A stretch of 64,000 nucleotides of DNA, taken from NCBI RefSeq assembly GCF_026250525.1, contig NZ_CP111053.1, positions 62,001-126,000 on the forward strand, given 5' to 3'. Positions 8,949-17,398 of this stretch are shown one piece after another. Position 1 is the stretch's first letter; the number at the start of each line of letters is the position of its first letter. Made by a program: the position numbers and the translations under genes. Under the pieces are notes generated by a model. It was not told the DNA's origin. It was given only the letters and a program-made list of their open reading frames with translations, and made no database searches. This DNA comes from Chondrinema litorale. GTDB lineage: Bacteria > Bacteroidota > Bacteroidia > Cytophagales > Flammeovirgaceae.

Positions 8949-10502
8949 ATGAAAAGTGCAGAAAGCGATACTGTAGACTTGAAAGAGTTTGACATTAATA
9001 CAGATAGGGGATTTCAACGTGAAATTAGACTCAACAATATTCTCACAAGCATTAATACTATTTTTATTCTGCTATTATTTGCTATCCCATCCATTAGAAG
9101 CCAAGCTACTTTTGTTTTTGATATTATAGTGTCTACTATTCTAGGCGTAATTGTGCTACTTTTAAACAAAATGGGTAAATATTATTATGCTCGTTTTATT
9201 TCTAATGTATTCTTTTTGCCATTACACTTCTTTGCCATACTATTTGCAGAAGAACTCTTCCCATTTATGTATGATATTTTTTCGTACGCTATTCTCGCTT
9301 ACCTAATTTACCCTATTTTCACGCTTGATTACACAAAGGAAAAACGAGTATTTATACTGGCTATATTAATAAATCTAATTCTGCTAGTAGTCCATGAAAT
9401 GGCTTTTTCTGCTTATAAGAGCGATTATCAAATTGATAATCAGCTGTTTATGATATTTAAAGCTTTTCAGGTTATAACTTGGATAATGATTGCTGTTATA
9501 TCCTTCACTTCTAAAATGATTAACATTAAAAGTGAAGCAAAAATGAAGGAAATTAATAAGGAATTACATAAGCTTAATCTACAGAATAATGAAAATCTAA
9601 AAGAAATAGCTATTTTAAATGAGGAAATTGTAGCTCAAAATGAAGAGCTTATTACAAAGCAGGAACAGCTGTCGATCAAAAATATTTACATAGAAGAGCA
9701 AAATACCAAACTCAAAGAATATCAACAAAAACTAGAAGCTCAACTATATGAAATTACTATAACACAAACTAAACTTGAAAATAAAGAAGCGGTAAACAAA
9801 AGTATATTAAGTACGATTAGACAAAACTTTAACTCTACTGAATTCGACTTAAAAGGAAATATTTTGCATATTTCTCCAATAATTAGTGAATATCTACATA
9901 CAGATTCTCACAGTCTTAAAAATAAGAATATCGGTGAAATTTTTGACAAGTATATTGTTTACCCAAAAAAATGGGATTTCTACAATGAATGGCAATACAT
10001 ACTGAATGGTGAATTAAAAAGTCAAAATTTCATTTTTAAATTTGATGCTGGTGAAGTTCATGTGCGTTCTCATTATTCACCCATTCGCAATGCCAAAGGC
10101 GAAACAATAATGGTACTTTCAATAGGAGAAGACATTACTTCACTAGTAAATCAGCAGAGGGAAATAGAAAAAAGTAATAAGATACTGCAAGCCCAAAAAG
10201 AAAAAATAAATGCTATAAACAACTCTCTAGAAATACGGGTAAAAGAGCGAACTGATGAACTAGAAAAAAGAAACGCACAGTTGGAGGAGTACGCTTTTAT
10301 AAACGCACATATACTACGAGCACCAGTATCGAGTATTTCTGGATTAATAAATTTGTTGCATTACGAAACTCTTCCAATAAAGGAAACTGATCTGTTTAAA
10401 CATTTGCTCACATCAGTCGACAATCTTAATGAGGTAGTCCAACAAATTAATACAGCCATTGAGCAAAATACTGAAATGAACCGGAAACATTTTAACAAGT
10501 GA
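8949..10502 (+). CDS. Membrane PAS sensor with HisKA-like domain but no ATPase domain
   Basis: 517 residues. Six hydrophobic segments (about 30-185), a long coiled coil (about 195-285), a PAS domain (about 290-400), a second coiled coil, and a C-terminal HisKA-like helix pair containing LEEYAFINAHILRAPVSS, where the His of NAHxLRAP corresponds to the phospho-accepting His of SHDLRAP in ordinary kinases. The protein ends about 55 residues later; neither the N box nor the G boxes of a HATPase domain are present here or in the following bases. This C-terminus recurs in Cytophagales sensors. It may accept phosphate in trans or act by dimerisation (inference). Confidence 0.8.
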   Translation: MKSAESDTVDLKEFDINTDRGFQREIRLNNILTSINTIFILLLFAIPSIRSQATFVFDIIVSTILGVIVLLLNKMGKYYYARFISNVFFLPLHFFAILFAEELFPFMYDIFSYAILAYLIYPIFTLDYTKEKRVFILAILINLILLVVHEMAFSAYKSDYQIDNQLFMIFKAFQVITWIMIAVISFTSKMINIKSEAKMKEINKELHKLNLQNNENLKEIAILNEEIVAQNEELITKQEQLSIKNIYIEEQNTKLKEYQQKLEAQLYEITITQTKLENKEAVNKSILSTIRQNFNSTEFDLKGNILHISPIISEYLHTDSHSLKNKNIGEIFDKYIVYPKKWDFYNEWQYILNGELKSQNFIFKFDAGEVHVRSHYSPIRNAKGETIMVLSIGEDITSLVNQQREIEKSNKILQAQKEKINAINNSLEIRVKERTDELEKRNAQLEEYAFINAHILRAPVSSISGLINLLHYETLPIKETDLFKHLLTSVDNLNEVVQQINTAIEQNTEMNRKHFNK

Positions 10503-10595
10503 CATTGTAGAATTACAATTATACTAGGCTTGATTCAGAATAAGATTTTTTTTGCTTAATTAGATATTTAAAACTGTTGGAGTTGGGGAAAAGCA

Positions 10596-10838
10596 TTAAC
10601 TTATTTCAAATAAAGTGTTAGGCCTAAAAGATACACCTTTTAATTCTTGTGTTTCGAACTCATCTTTAAGTTTATCTGAACAGAATATTGCATTAGAAAC
10701 AATTAACAAATCAAATGACAAAGATTGTAATTTCAATCTATTAGGTTTGTAAGAAACATACCTTCCTAATTCGTAGTCGTCTTCATCAAGTTCCATATTA
10801 TATTTTTCAATTTGATTTTTTGCTAGTTGATATTCTTC
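10596..10838 (-). pseudogene. C-terminal fragment resembling an Imm11 (DUF1629) immunity protein
   Basis: The open frame runs from just after a stop at 10839-10841 to 10596. The only ATG (10796) gives 66 residues. The end, SDKLKDEFETQELKGVSFRP, has the pattern of the C-terminus of Imm11-type proteins (SxKLKxxxE...KGVxFxP). Imm11 proteins are about 200 residues, so this looks like the last third of a decayed gene. The family assignment is from memory of the motif and is tentative. Confidence 0.4.
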
Positions 10839-11166
10839 CTACTATTAATATCTAATTTTTCTATGAGTTTATCTGGGAAAGAAAATGCAAACTATTACTA
10901 CAGTTATTCCTGGGTGTAGAACTATGACAGGGCTAATTGATGATATTTAGGATTTTTTTATATCTCCAATTCCAACTCCCAAAACACTATAAAATCACAC
11001 TTCTTTAAATCATTTAAACTTTAAAAACAAGGTTAAAAATCATTAAATTAGGTTCATACATCGCAGGATTTGCATCATACATCGCGAAACTCATATTTTT
11101 TTGAGTACATTTTTAAGCTCTTCTGGTTTTCTGCCAAACACTTAGAGGTAAGTAAACTATATTAAA
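10839..11166. other. Intergenic leader before dioxygenase gene
   Basis: About 330 AT-rich bases with no convincing ORF. The notable content is the direct repeat at 11055-11085, listed separately. Confidence 0.4.
11055..11085 (+). promoter_or_regulatory. Direct repeat CATACATCGC x2, 21-base period
   Basis: CATACATCGC occurs at 11055-11064 and again at 11076-11085, with AT before each unit partly shared. The 21-base period is two helical turns. Paired direct repeats of about 9-10 bases with this period are the known architecture of LytTR-type response regulator sites. It lies about 80 bases upstream of the dioxygenase start codon. Confidence 0.5.
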
Positions 11167-11925
11167 ATGAAGAGAAAAGAATTTATAAAAAGCCTTGGAA
11201 TGACTAGCCTAGTGCTTCCATTAGTTGTAGGTTGCAGCGACGACGAGGATATCACTCCAATTACAGATGATTCTAGTTCTGAAAGTAGCAGTGACTCATC
11301 TTCTAGTAATTCAAGTTACAGTTCTGATTCTTGTACTAGTACTCCTTCTGAAACTGAAGGCCCTTTTCCAACGAAAGATCCATCTTCTTTAGAGAAAGTA
11401 GATATTACTGGTGATAGAACCGGTATAGCGCTTTCAATAGAGATTGCTATTCTTAATCAGAATGAAAGTTGTGCAGCTTTAGAAGGTGCTATTGTAGATA
11501 TCTGGCATTGCGACAAAGACGGAAACTATTCTGAATATGGTGGTACTCAAATGCAAAGTACAAACTATACTTCAGTTCATTTCTTAAGAGGTCGTCAGGT
11601 TACAGACAGCGAAGGATTGGTTCAATTCACTTCAATTTTTCCAGCTTGGTACCAGAGTAGAGCTACACATATCCACGTGCATATTTATAACTCAAGCGGA
11701 AAATCTTTACTGGTTACTCAAATTGCTTTTCCAGAAGGTGACGACAGCGCAGTAGTAACAGTAAATGCTGCTAGCGACTATGGATATACCAAAGGAATGA
11801 GTGGTTACACTTATAACTCAAATGACAATGTATTCTCTGATGGTGTTGCTGAAGAACTTTCTACCATTAGTGGAAGCATAGAAGAAGGTTATTCTCTTTC
11901 TCATTCAATTGTTGTAAGTGCCTAA
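11167..11925 (+). CDS. Intradiol ring-cleavage dioxygenase-like lipoprotein
   Basis: 252 residues. The N-terminus MKRKEFIKSLGMTSLVLPL followed by VVGCS is a lipoprotein signal with a lipobox Cys at residue 23. An acidic/serine-rich linker (about 24-58) follows. The catalytic domain has TEGPFPTKD, VDIWHCDKDGNYSEYGG with a candidate iron-ligand Tyr, and PAWYQSRATHIHVHIY with Tyr, Arg and the two His ligands of non-haem Fe(III) dioxygenases such as protocatechuate 3,4-dioxygenase. Exported lipidated members are common in Bacteroidota and have no established substrate. The gene is followed after 11 bases by a hypothetical gene. Confidence 0.85.
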   Translation: MKRKEFIKSLGMTSLVLPLVVGCSDDEDITPITDDSSSESSSDSSSSNSSYSSDSCTSTPSETEGPFPTKDPSSLEKVDITGDRTGIALSIEIAILNQNESCAALEGAIVDIWHCDKDGNYSEYGGTQMQSTNYTSVHFLRGRQVTDSEGLVQFTSIFPAWYQSRATHIHVHIYNSSGKSLLVTQIAFPEGDDSAVVTVNAASDYGYTKGMSGYTYNSNDNVFSDGVAEELSTISGSIEEGYSLSHSIVVSA

Positions 11926-11936
11926 TTATCAATATT

Positions 11937-12467
11937 ATGAAAGGTATTATAAAGATTAGTTATAGAAAATTTATAGATGCAAGCTCAACAGCAGCGTGGG
12001 ATAAGTTTGTGTTCGAAGATACTTACAAAGAGTTCTTTATGCAGGCACAACAGTTCGACTCTGAAGGCAAACATGAGACTTTTACAGAAATGTTAAAGCA
12101 TGTTCCTAAAGCTGAAAATATGCATTATTTGGTGAGTACATCCGCTATGGGTTATTTGAAACAGCTAAACGATTTAATACCTGATATTGCTAATGTAAAC
12201 GGAAAGTTATTTCTGCCTTTTAAAAATTTTAGGTTTGAGATAATTCAATCAAATACTAAAGATAAAAATCAACATAAGGTGGCAATTACATTTTTTAGTG
12301 AAGCAATCACTTTAATTGACTCCATCGACAAACATTTAATTATTTCCATCGGAGACAAATCAGATTCTATTGATATGGGGCTTGAAGTTAATACAGAAAG
12401 CTTAATTCTTTCTGATAAAATCAACATTTGCTCTTTTCAAAAACTGACAACTTCGGTTTTTAATTAA
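11937..12467 (+). CDS. Hypothetical protein
   Basis: 176 residues, soluble, no signal peptide or membrane segment. It starts MKGIIKISYRKFIDASSTAAW. It begins 11 bases after the dioxygenase-like gene and is probably co-transcribed with it. I do not recognise a family; the second half alternates strands and short helices (FRFEIIQSNTKDKNQHKVAI). Function unknown. Confidence 0.65.
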   Translation: MKGIIKISYRKFIDASSTAAWDKFVFEDTYKEFFMQAQQFDSEGKHETFTEMLKHVPKAENMHYLVSTSAMGYLKQLNDLIPDIANVNGKLFLPFKNFRFEIIQSNTKDKNQHKVAITFFSEAITLIDSIDKHLIISIGDKSDSIDMGLEVNTESLILSDKINICSFQKLTTSVFN

Positions 12468-12539
12468 GCTAGAGTTAAGATATTAAATCTACTAACTAAC
12501 AGGCATTAAAGACTTTTATACGTGATATAATTTACTAAC

Positions 12540-12764
12540 ATGAACCAGCTATTTGTCAAATTAACTATATGGACGCTAATAGGCATTTGCGCGAGTTGTT
12601 TTTCCTGTTCTGTAAAACAATATGAAACTGAAAAGGAAGAAAGCATAATTGAGATCACCGATGAGCAACAAAACTGGCCGAGTGTAGCTGAAGAATATAC
12701 TCCTAAAAACAAGGTTCGGTTGATTAATGCTATTCACGACAGCAATGCCATGAGTTCATATTAA
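12540..12764 (+). CDS. Small putative lipoprotein
   Basis: 74 residues. An N-terminal hydrophobic segment ends in CASCFSC, which could serve as a lipobox, followed by a charged tail (KQYETEKEES...). No family recognised. A 68-residue frame on the opposite strand overlaps it, but the plus frame has the better secretion signal. No strong ribosome binding site is seen. Confidence 0.45.
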   Translation: MNQLFVKLTIWTLIGICASCFSCSVKQYETEKEESIIEITDEQQNWPSVAEEYTPKNKVRLINAIHDSNAMSSY

Positions 12765-12823
12765 ACACAATGATTCACTCATTGATAAAAAAACAATTTG
12801 TAATTCGATAAAACTCATATGCT

Positions 12824-13516
12824 ATGTTGACACAGACTCAAGGACAAATTTACCTTGCTAATCAGAGAGGATGTACCCAAAGTAATTGGTATCGCAGTTT
12901 CCATACCTTTAATTGTAAGTCGTATTTTAAAGAAAGCAGAAAGCCTTTTAACAATCTGCTATCGCTAAACGATATTACTCTTAAAGCGGAACATTGCATA
13001 AAACAAGAAGCAACTGAAAATATAGCAGTTTGCCTTATCCCTTTGGTTGGTAATTTAAAATACAAACAGCCTAACGAAGCGAATAAGCTACTTGAGGTTG
13101 GAGAGTCTGTTGTTTTCTCGGTAAATAAAGGAGATTTATACCAAGTTGAGTGTCCTTATAAAAGATCGCTAATAAACTATTTACATATAGAAATTAAAGT
13201 TTCAGAAACAATCAACTACAATCAATCGCAATTTGATTTTAACTCCCAAATGAATCAACTTCTGTCGTTACTCAAAACCGACAACCATTGCTTTAACATT
13301 TCAATAGGAAAGTTTAACGGCAGAGTTGAGGGAGAACACTTAGTGAAAAATCCGGAAAACGGAGTATTTGCATTCGTAATTGAAGGTGCTTTTGAAATAC
13401 AAGATCGTTTGCTTCAAATCCGCGATGGGCTAGCATTGTGGGACGCAGAACAGATCGATTTCGAAGCGCTTTCAAACGATGCTATTGTATTAATTTTAGA
13501 TGTAGGAAAAGCATAA
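12824..13516 (+). CDS. Divergent pirin-family protein lacking metal ligands
   Basis: 230 residues. It aligns by eye with the canonical pirin-like protein encoded at 23550: SFHTFNCKSYF corresponds to SHHTFSFANYY, and the C-terminal cupin GVFAFVIEGAFEIQ...RDGLALWDAE matches GVYIFVLDGSIEVN...RDGLGIWDAE. The N-terminal cupin, however, has KQEATENIAV where the metal-binding HPHDNMEI should be and lacks the HSE ligand pair. It is therefore probably a non-catalytic, perhaps regulatory or scaffolding, pirin paralogue. It is followed by a hairpin terminator. Confidence 0.75.
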   Translation: MLTQTQGQIYLANQRGCTQSNWYRSFHTFNCKSYFKESRKPFNNLLSLNDITLKAEHCIKQEATENIAVCLIPLVGNLKYKQPNEANKLLEVGESVVFSVNKGDLYQVECPYKRSLINYLHIEIKVSETINYNQSQFDFNSQMNQLLSLLKTDNHCFNISIGKFNGRVEGEHLVKNPENGVFAFVIEGAFEIQDRLLQIRDGLALWDAEQIDFEALSNDAIVLILDVGKA

Positions 13517-13546
13517 ATTTCCATTGAATTTCAGATTTCATACAGC

Positions 13547-13595
13547 ACACCTTCTTTGCTAGTAATTTGACTATTGCAGAGAAGGTGTCTTTTTC
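13547..13595 (+). terminator. Rho-independent terminator after pirin paralogue
   Basis: ACACCTTCT (13547-13555) pairs perfectly with AGAAGGTGT (13580-13588) and is followed by CTTTTTC. The 24-base loop can form a small inner pairing (TTGC/GCAG). Confidence 0.7.
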
Positions 13596-13616
13596 TTTGA
13601 AATAATGCAGGTTACG

Positions 13617-13799
13617 CTACTTGTGCTTGAAGGTAATTACTCCACACTCATTTAAGTATTTTACATGTAGTGAAACAGCCTGCCGACTCATGTTAAAATG
13701 CTCGGCTAGTGTATTTAGGTTTTTTCTGTCTTTCGTGAGTAATAGTAAAATATCTCTTCTTGTTGGATCGGCTATCGCCTGAAATACATCTCTTCTCAT
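13617..13799 (-). CDS. Truncated ArsR-family HTH regulator
   Basis: 60 residues from the ATG at 13799 (an upstream in-frame ATG at 13832 only adds an unlikely leader). MRRDVFQAIADPTRRDILLL and AEHFNMSRQAVSLHVKYL are the first helix and the recognition helix of the ArsR subfamily that usually precedes SRPBCC genes. Those proteins are about 100-110 residues; here the frame stops at GVITFKHK before the beta-wing and C-terminal dimerisation helix, and no continuation is seen in other frames. Probably a decayed or minimal DNA-binding gene. Confidence 0.6.
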   Translation of the reverse strand: MRRDVFQAIADPTRRDILLLLTKDRKNLNTLAEHFNMSRQAVSLHVKYLNECGVITFKHK

Positions 13800-14000
13800 G
13801 ATATAAAATTTATATGCAAGGATTACTTGCATAAATTTTATTTAAGAAAATGAGCTTATAATAGTATTATTATAAATTGAAGGAATTAGTGCATCTATAT
13901 CTCAAAAAAAGTGAAGCTGTGGAGATAAGAAATGGAAATAGGCGGATAAGCCACCTATAATATATTTATAGGTAATAGGAAGTTTAAAATATATGATGAT

Positions 14001-14411
14001 TTAAGGACATCCTTCCAATTGTTTCTGAACTTCTTGTAGAGAGAGTGGTTTTTCTTCGTTTCCCCAGTTTGTAAGTACATAATTAAGCACATTGGCAATG
14101 TCTGTATCTGTAAATTCTTCGTTTGCTGGCATTTGCTGCTCATACTCTACACCATTTACAATCACTTTTCCATCCATTCCTTTTTTAACAATACAGGCTA
14201 ATTTATCTCTGTACTTATTCAAATAATCGACATTTGCTAATGGCGGAATGAGAGATTGCAAACCTACACCTTGTTCCATATGGCAATTTGCACAACGGTT
14301 TTCATATAATACTTCACCGCGGTTCTTACTTTTTGTACTAAATATTAATACCAGTGCCACCACCACCATCACCACAAAGGGTGCAAAATAAATTAATTTC
14401 TTATCCTTCAT
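14001..14411 (-). CDS. Membrane-anchored c-type cytochrome
   Basis: 136 residues. An N-terminal signal-anchor (about 6-24, FAPFVVMVVVALVLIF) precedes a single haem c domain with CANCH near residue 40, IPPLA near 55 and the axial Met in YEQQMPAN near 94. The gene starts inside the end of the SCO1 gene (11-base overlap), so translation is likely coupled. The haem domain is very similar to the C-terminal cytochrome of the dehydrogenase at 34238 (IPPLA, VNGxxYEQxMP). It probably accepts electrons in the periplasm for a terminal oxidase. Confidence 0.88.
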   Translation of the reverse strand: MKDKKLIYFAPFVVMVVVALVLIFSTKSKNRGEVLYENRCANCHMEQGVGLQSLIPPLANVDYLNKYRDKLACIVKKGMDGKVIVNGVEYEQQMPANEEFTDTDIANVLNYVLTNWGNEEKPLSLQEVQKQLEGCP

Positions 14412-14979
14412 TCAACAAAACTTCAATATCATCCATCAACTCATTGGTTTCCAACTCCTTGGTGCCGTCGTAATAACCTCTAATTTGTTTTTTCTTATCG
14501 ATCAATACAAAAGCACCACTATGCACGAAGCCTCCGGGTTGGTCTTTGTCTTCCATAGCACTTACCATGTACTTTTTAGCTACACCAAAAATCTCTTCTT
14601 TATCTCCGGTTACCATTAACCAGTGGTCTGAGGTTATACCTAATCTTCCGGCATAATCTCTTAATAAACCAACAGTATCGTGCTGAGGATCAATAGTATG
14701 AGAAAGTAAAATTACATTATCGTTGTTTTCAAACTTCTCATACACTCTCAACATTTGAGCCTTCATTTTTGGGCAAATGGTTGGGCAAGTAGTAAAAAAG
14801 AAATCTGTTACATATATCTTATTTTCAAAAGTCTGTGGAGTTACCACTGCACTATCTTGACTAAGAAATTCGAATTGCGCATCTGCCACCTGACCTAAAA
14901 TTGGGAGCTTGTTATTTCCACTTGGTGAGCAGGCTGAAAGTATAAAAGTGAAAAAGAAAAAAGCTTTAATAAGTTTCAT
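14401..14979 (-). CDS. SCO1/SenC/PrrC family copper chaperone lipoprotein
   Basis: 192 residues. Lipoprotein signal ending FILSAC, then a thioredoxin-fold SCO domain. The copper-binding motif TCPTICPKM (CxxxC, near residue 88) and the third ligand His in GGFVHSGAFVLID (near 152) are both present. SCO proteins insert copper into the CuA centre of cytochrome oxidase or act as thiol-disulfide reductases. The downstream overlapping cytochrome c gene supports a role in respiration. Confidence 0.9.
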   Translation of the reverse strand: MKLIKAFFFFTFILSACSPSGNNKLPILGQVADAQFEFLSQDSAVVTPQTFENKIYVTDFFFTTCPTICPKMKAQMLRVYEKFENNDNVILLSHTIDPQHDTVGLLRDYAGRLGITSDHWLMVTGDKEEIFGVAKKYMVSAMEDKDQPGGFVHSGAFVLIDKKKQIRGYYDGTKELETNELMDDIEVLLNEG

Positions 14980-15003
14980 GTTAATCTAATCTAAATCTAC
15001 AGG

Positions 15004-15011
15004 CAAAGATA
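15004..15011 (-). promoter_or_regulatory. Candidate -7 element for the SCO1/cytochrome operon
   Basis: On the minus strand TATCTTTG matches TAnnTTTG and lies 24 bases upstream of the SCO1 start codon. No good TTTG is seen at the -33 position, so the call rests on one box and its placement. Confidence 0.35.
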
Positions 15012-15159
15012 AGTTATAATCATTGCTTAGCTGAAATTATAAAATAAAAAATACCTGATTTGCTTAAGTAATTCCATTATATAGACAACAAAGTTTATAA
15101 TGTGAAAAATTTAGATAGTTTACTTTTTTTACTCATAATTCTTTCTCAGCTTTGAGCCA

Positions 15160-15330
15160 TGTAAGGTTTTTCGAATCCTTCAGGAGAAGAAAATTAAAAG
15201 GGAATCAGGTGTAAATCTTGAACAGTTCCCGCTGCTGTGAGCTCAAAATAGCTTTTATCAATCCATTGCCACTGTTTGTTAAAAAGAATGGGAAGGCTGA
15301 TAAAAGTGAGCAAGTCAGAAGACCTGCCAG
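15160..15330 (+). promoter_or_regulatory. Cobalamin riboswitch
   Basis: The leader contains the conserved landmarks in order: GTAAGGTTTTTCGAATCCTT (P2-like hairpin region), GGGAATCAGGTG, AACAGTTCCCGCTGCTGTGA, GCCACTG, GGGAAGGCTGA and the B12 box AAGTCAGAAGACCTGCC at 15312-15328. These match the adenosylcobalamin/B12 riboswitch core. The aptamer lies about 140 bases before the start of a TonB receptor gene, so B12 binding should repress the uptake operon. The edges given are approximate. Confidence 0.95.
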
Positions 15331-15471
15331 ACATATTCATTCGTAGCTTTCGGGAGAAAAAGCAAAGAATACCAACTTGAATAAAAGGTTTGCCTTAATT
15401 TTCATTCTGAGTATTTTTTAAAATTTCACGATTTGGTACGATTGGTTTAGCAACTTGTTAAATCACTTGTA

Positions 15472-17397
15472 ATGAACAATTTGAGGGTTAAATTTTTAGT
15501 TTGTCTGATTTGCTGTACAGTTGTTTACCTTAAAGGATACGGACAACAAATTGCTGAATCTGACAGTACTTATTTGCTTGATGCAGTTATAGTAGAAGCT
15601 CGCAGGCTTAAAGATTACGATGCTGGTGCTCAGGTAATTTCTATTGATTCTTCTACAATCAAAAATTTTGAGGCAATGAGTTTGAGTGAAATGCTTACTC
15701 AAACAATGCCTGTATATGTTAAAACATACAATCCCGGTAGTTTGGCAACCACTTCTTTTAGAGGTATGGGGGCAGGGCATACCGCAGTTTTGTGGAATGG
15801 TTTTCCGATCCAAAGTCCAATGAACGGGCAAATAGATTTCTCACTTTTGCCGGGAAGTATAGTAGATGCGGTGAATTTACAACTTGGTGGAGAAGGTGCT
15901 TTGTGGGGGAGTGGAGCAGTAGGAGGCACCGTTTATTTAGAAAACCTCCCAAAATACAACAGCGGATTACAAGCGAGAATTAATCAAACACTTGGCAGTT
16001 TTGGTAAGCACTTTCAAGGTTATAAACTGACCTACGGAAAGAAAAAGCTCTATACCTCTCTAAATGTTTATCGGGATAAAGCCAACAACAACTTCACCTT
16101 TAATAATAAAGCAAAAGCAGGCTCACCCGAAGAAAAAATGCAACATGCGGCATTTTCTGAATGGGGAGTTCTATTAGAAAATTATTTAAAAATATCAGCT
16201 TATCAGCAATTTGCCATTAGATATTGGCATCAAGATACCGAAAGAGAAATACCCGCTACATTAACAGAAGGTAGTAGCTCTGCTACACAAGATGATCAAT
16301 TTAACAGACTCTTATTATCTTGGTCTGGTAATCTCAATTCGCTTGATTGGAAATTACAAAGCGGTTTTTCGCTAGAAGAACTGCTCTATGAAAATGATGC
16401 TTCAGGGATTGAAAGTTTGAGTAAAAGTAAAGTGTTTATACAAGAAGCAGAACTTAACTGGTATCCTTTAGATCAATTGAGTTTTCAAGGTGGAGTACAA
16501 CATCAATATGTAAGCGGAACTGTAGAAGATTACGAAGCCGGAAAGCAAATTCAACAAAGATTGGCTTTGTTGGGAGGTGTAAAGTTTAATACTCTGTTTC
16601 TAGAATCGCGAATTAATCTTCGGAAAGAGTTTACTGAATTTGGCAATGCACCTTTAGTCCCTACTTTTGGTTTAGAATTAAATCCTTGGAATTTTCTCAC
16701 AGTTTCAGGCAAAATTGCTCGCTCTTATCGTTTGCCTACCTTTAACGATCTTTACTGGAAACCCGGAGGTAATCCAGATTTACTTCCTGAGTCAGGCTGG
16801 TCTAAAGAAGTAGGTATCAATAGCAATTTCAATTTGCTGAATATAAAAAACCAATTCCAGTTTACGATTTTTAGCAATAAAATTGATAATTGGATTTTAT
16901 GGCAACCTGGTAGCACTTACTGGTATCCACAAAATATAAAACAGGTTTGGGCAAGAGGTATCGAGACTAGCTACTCTTTAGATAAAAAGTGGAAAAAAAC
17001 TTCTCTTAACATTACTGCAAGGTACCACTATACCAAATCGACTAATGAGAAACATCAAACAGAAGATGATTCATCATTAGGCAAACAACTTATTTATACT
17101 CCTTTACATAAAGGGAATTTAAATTTCACTTATAATTATAATGATTTCGGAATAACATGGAGTCAGCAATTTACCGGTAAAACTTTTACTACTACCGATA
17201 ATGATGATTCTCTCCCGGCTTTTACCACTTCTAATCTTTCATTTCAATACAAAGTAGATAAAAAGTATGGATATCTCAACTTGAGAATCTCTGCTAACAA
17301 TTTGTTTGATGAAGACTACGAAATAATTGCTTGGAGACCTATGCCCGGAAGAAATTATCAATTCAGCTTAATTATATCACCTAAACTAAATTTTTAA
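15472..17397 (+). CDS. btuB: TonB-dependent vitamin B12 receptor BtuB
   Basis: 641 residues. Signal peptide (LVCLICCTVVYLKGYGQ), a TonB-box-like LLDAVIVEARR near residue 36, a plug domain (about 50-160, with FRGMGAGHTAVLWNGFPIQS) and a beta-barrel ending with LIISPKLNF. There is no carboxypeptidase-like N-terminal extension, consistent with BtuB rather than SusC. The function is inferred mainly from the cobalamin riboswitch in its leader and from the BtuG-type lipoprotein gene one base downstream. It would import corrinoids across the outer membrane using TonB energy. Confidence 0.9.
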   Translation: MNNLRVKFLVCLICCTVVYLKGYGQQIAESDSTYLLDAVIVEARRLKDYDAGAQVISIDSSTIKNFEAMSLSEMLTQTMPVYVKTYNPGSLATTSFRGMGAGHTAVLWNGFPIQSPMNGQIDFSLLPGSIVDAVNLQLGGEGALWGSGAVGGTVYLENLPKYNSGLQARINQTLGSFGKHFQGYKLTYGKKKLYTSLNVYRDKANNNFTFNNKAKAGSPEEKMQHAAFSEWGVLLENYLKISAYQQFAIRYWHQDTEREIPATLTEGSSSATQDDQFNRLLLSWSGNLNSLDWKLQSGFSLEELLYENDASGIESLSKSKVFIQEAELNWYPLDQLSFQGGVQHQYVSGTVEDYEAGKQIQQRLALLGGVKFNTLFLESRINLRKEFTEFGNAPLVPTFGLELNPWNFLTVSGKIARSYRLPTFNDLYWKPGGNPDLLPESGWSKEVGINSNFNLLNIKNQFQFTIFSNKIDNWILWQPGSTYWYPQNIKQVWARGIETSYSLDKKWKKTSLNITARYHYTKSTNEKHQTEDDSSLGKQLIYTPLHKGNLNFTYNYNDFGITWSQQFTGKTFTTTDNDDSLPAFTTSNLSFQYKVDKKYGYLNLRISANNLFDEDYEIIAWRPMPGRNYQFSLIISPKLNF

Positions 17398-17398
17398 A

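Noticed and set aside
10839..11166. CRISPR-like repeat from the two CATACATCGC units
   Set aside because: Only two short units with an 11-base gap, no array and no cas genes; a regulator site is a better explanation.
12506..12712. 68-codon minus-strand frame
   Set aside because: It is the shadow of the small lipoprotein frame on the plus strand, which has a better secretion signal and follows the local gene direction.
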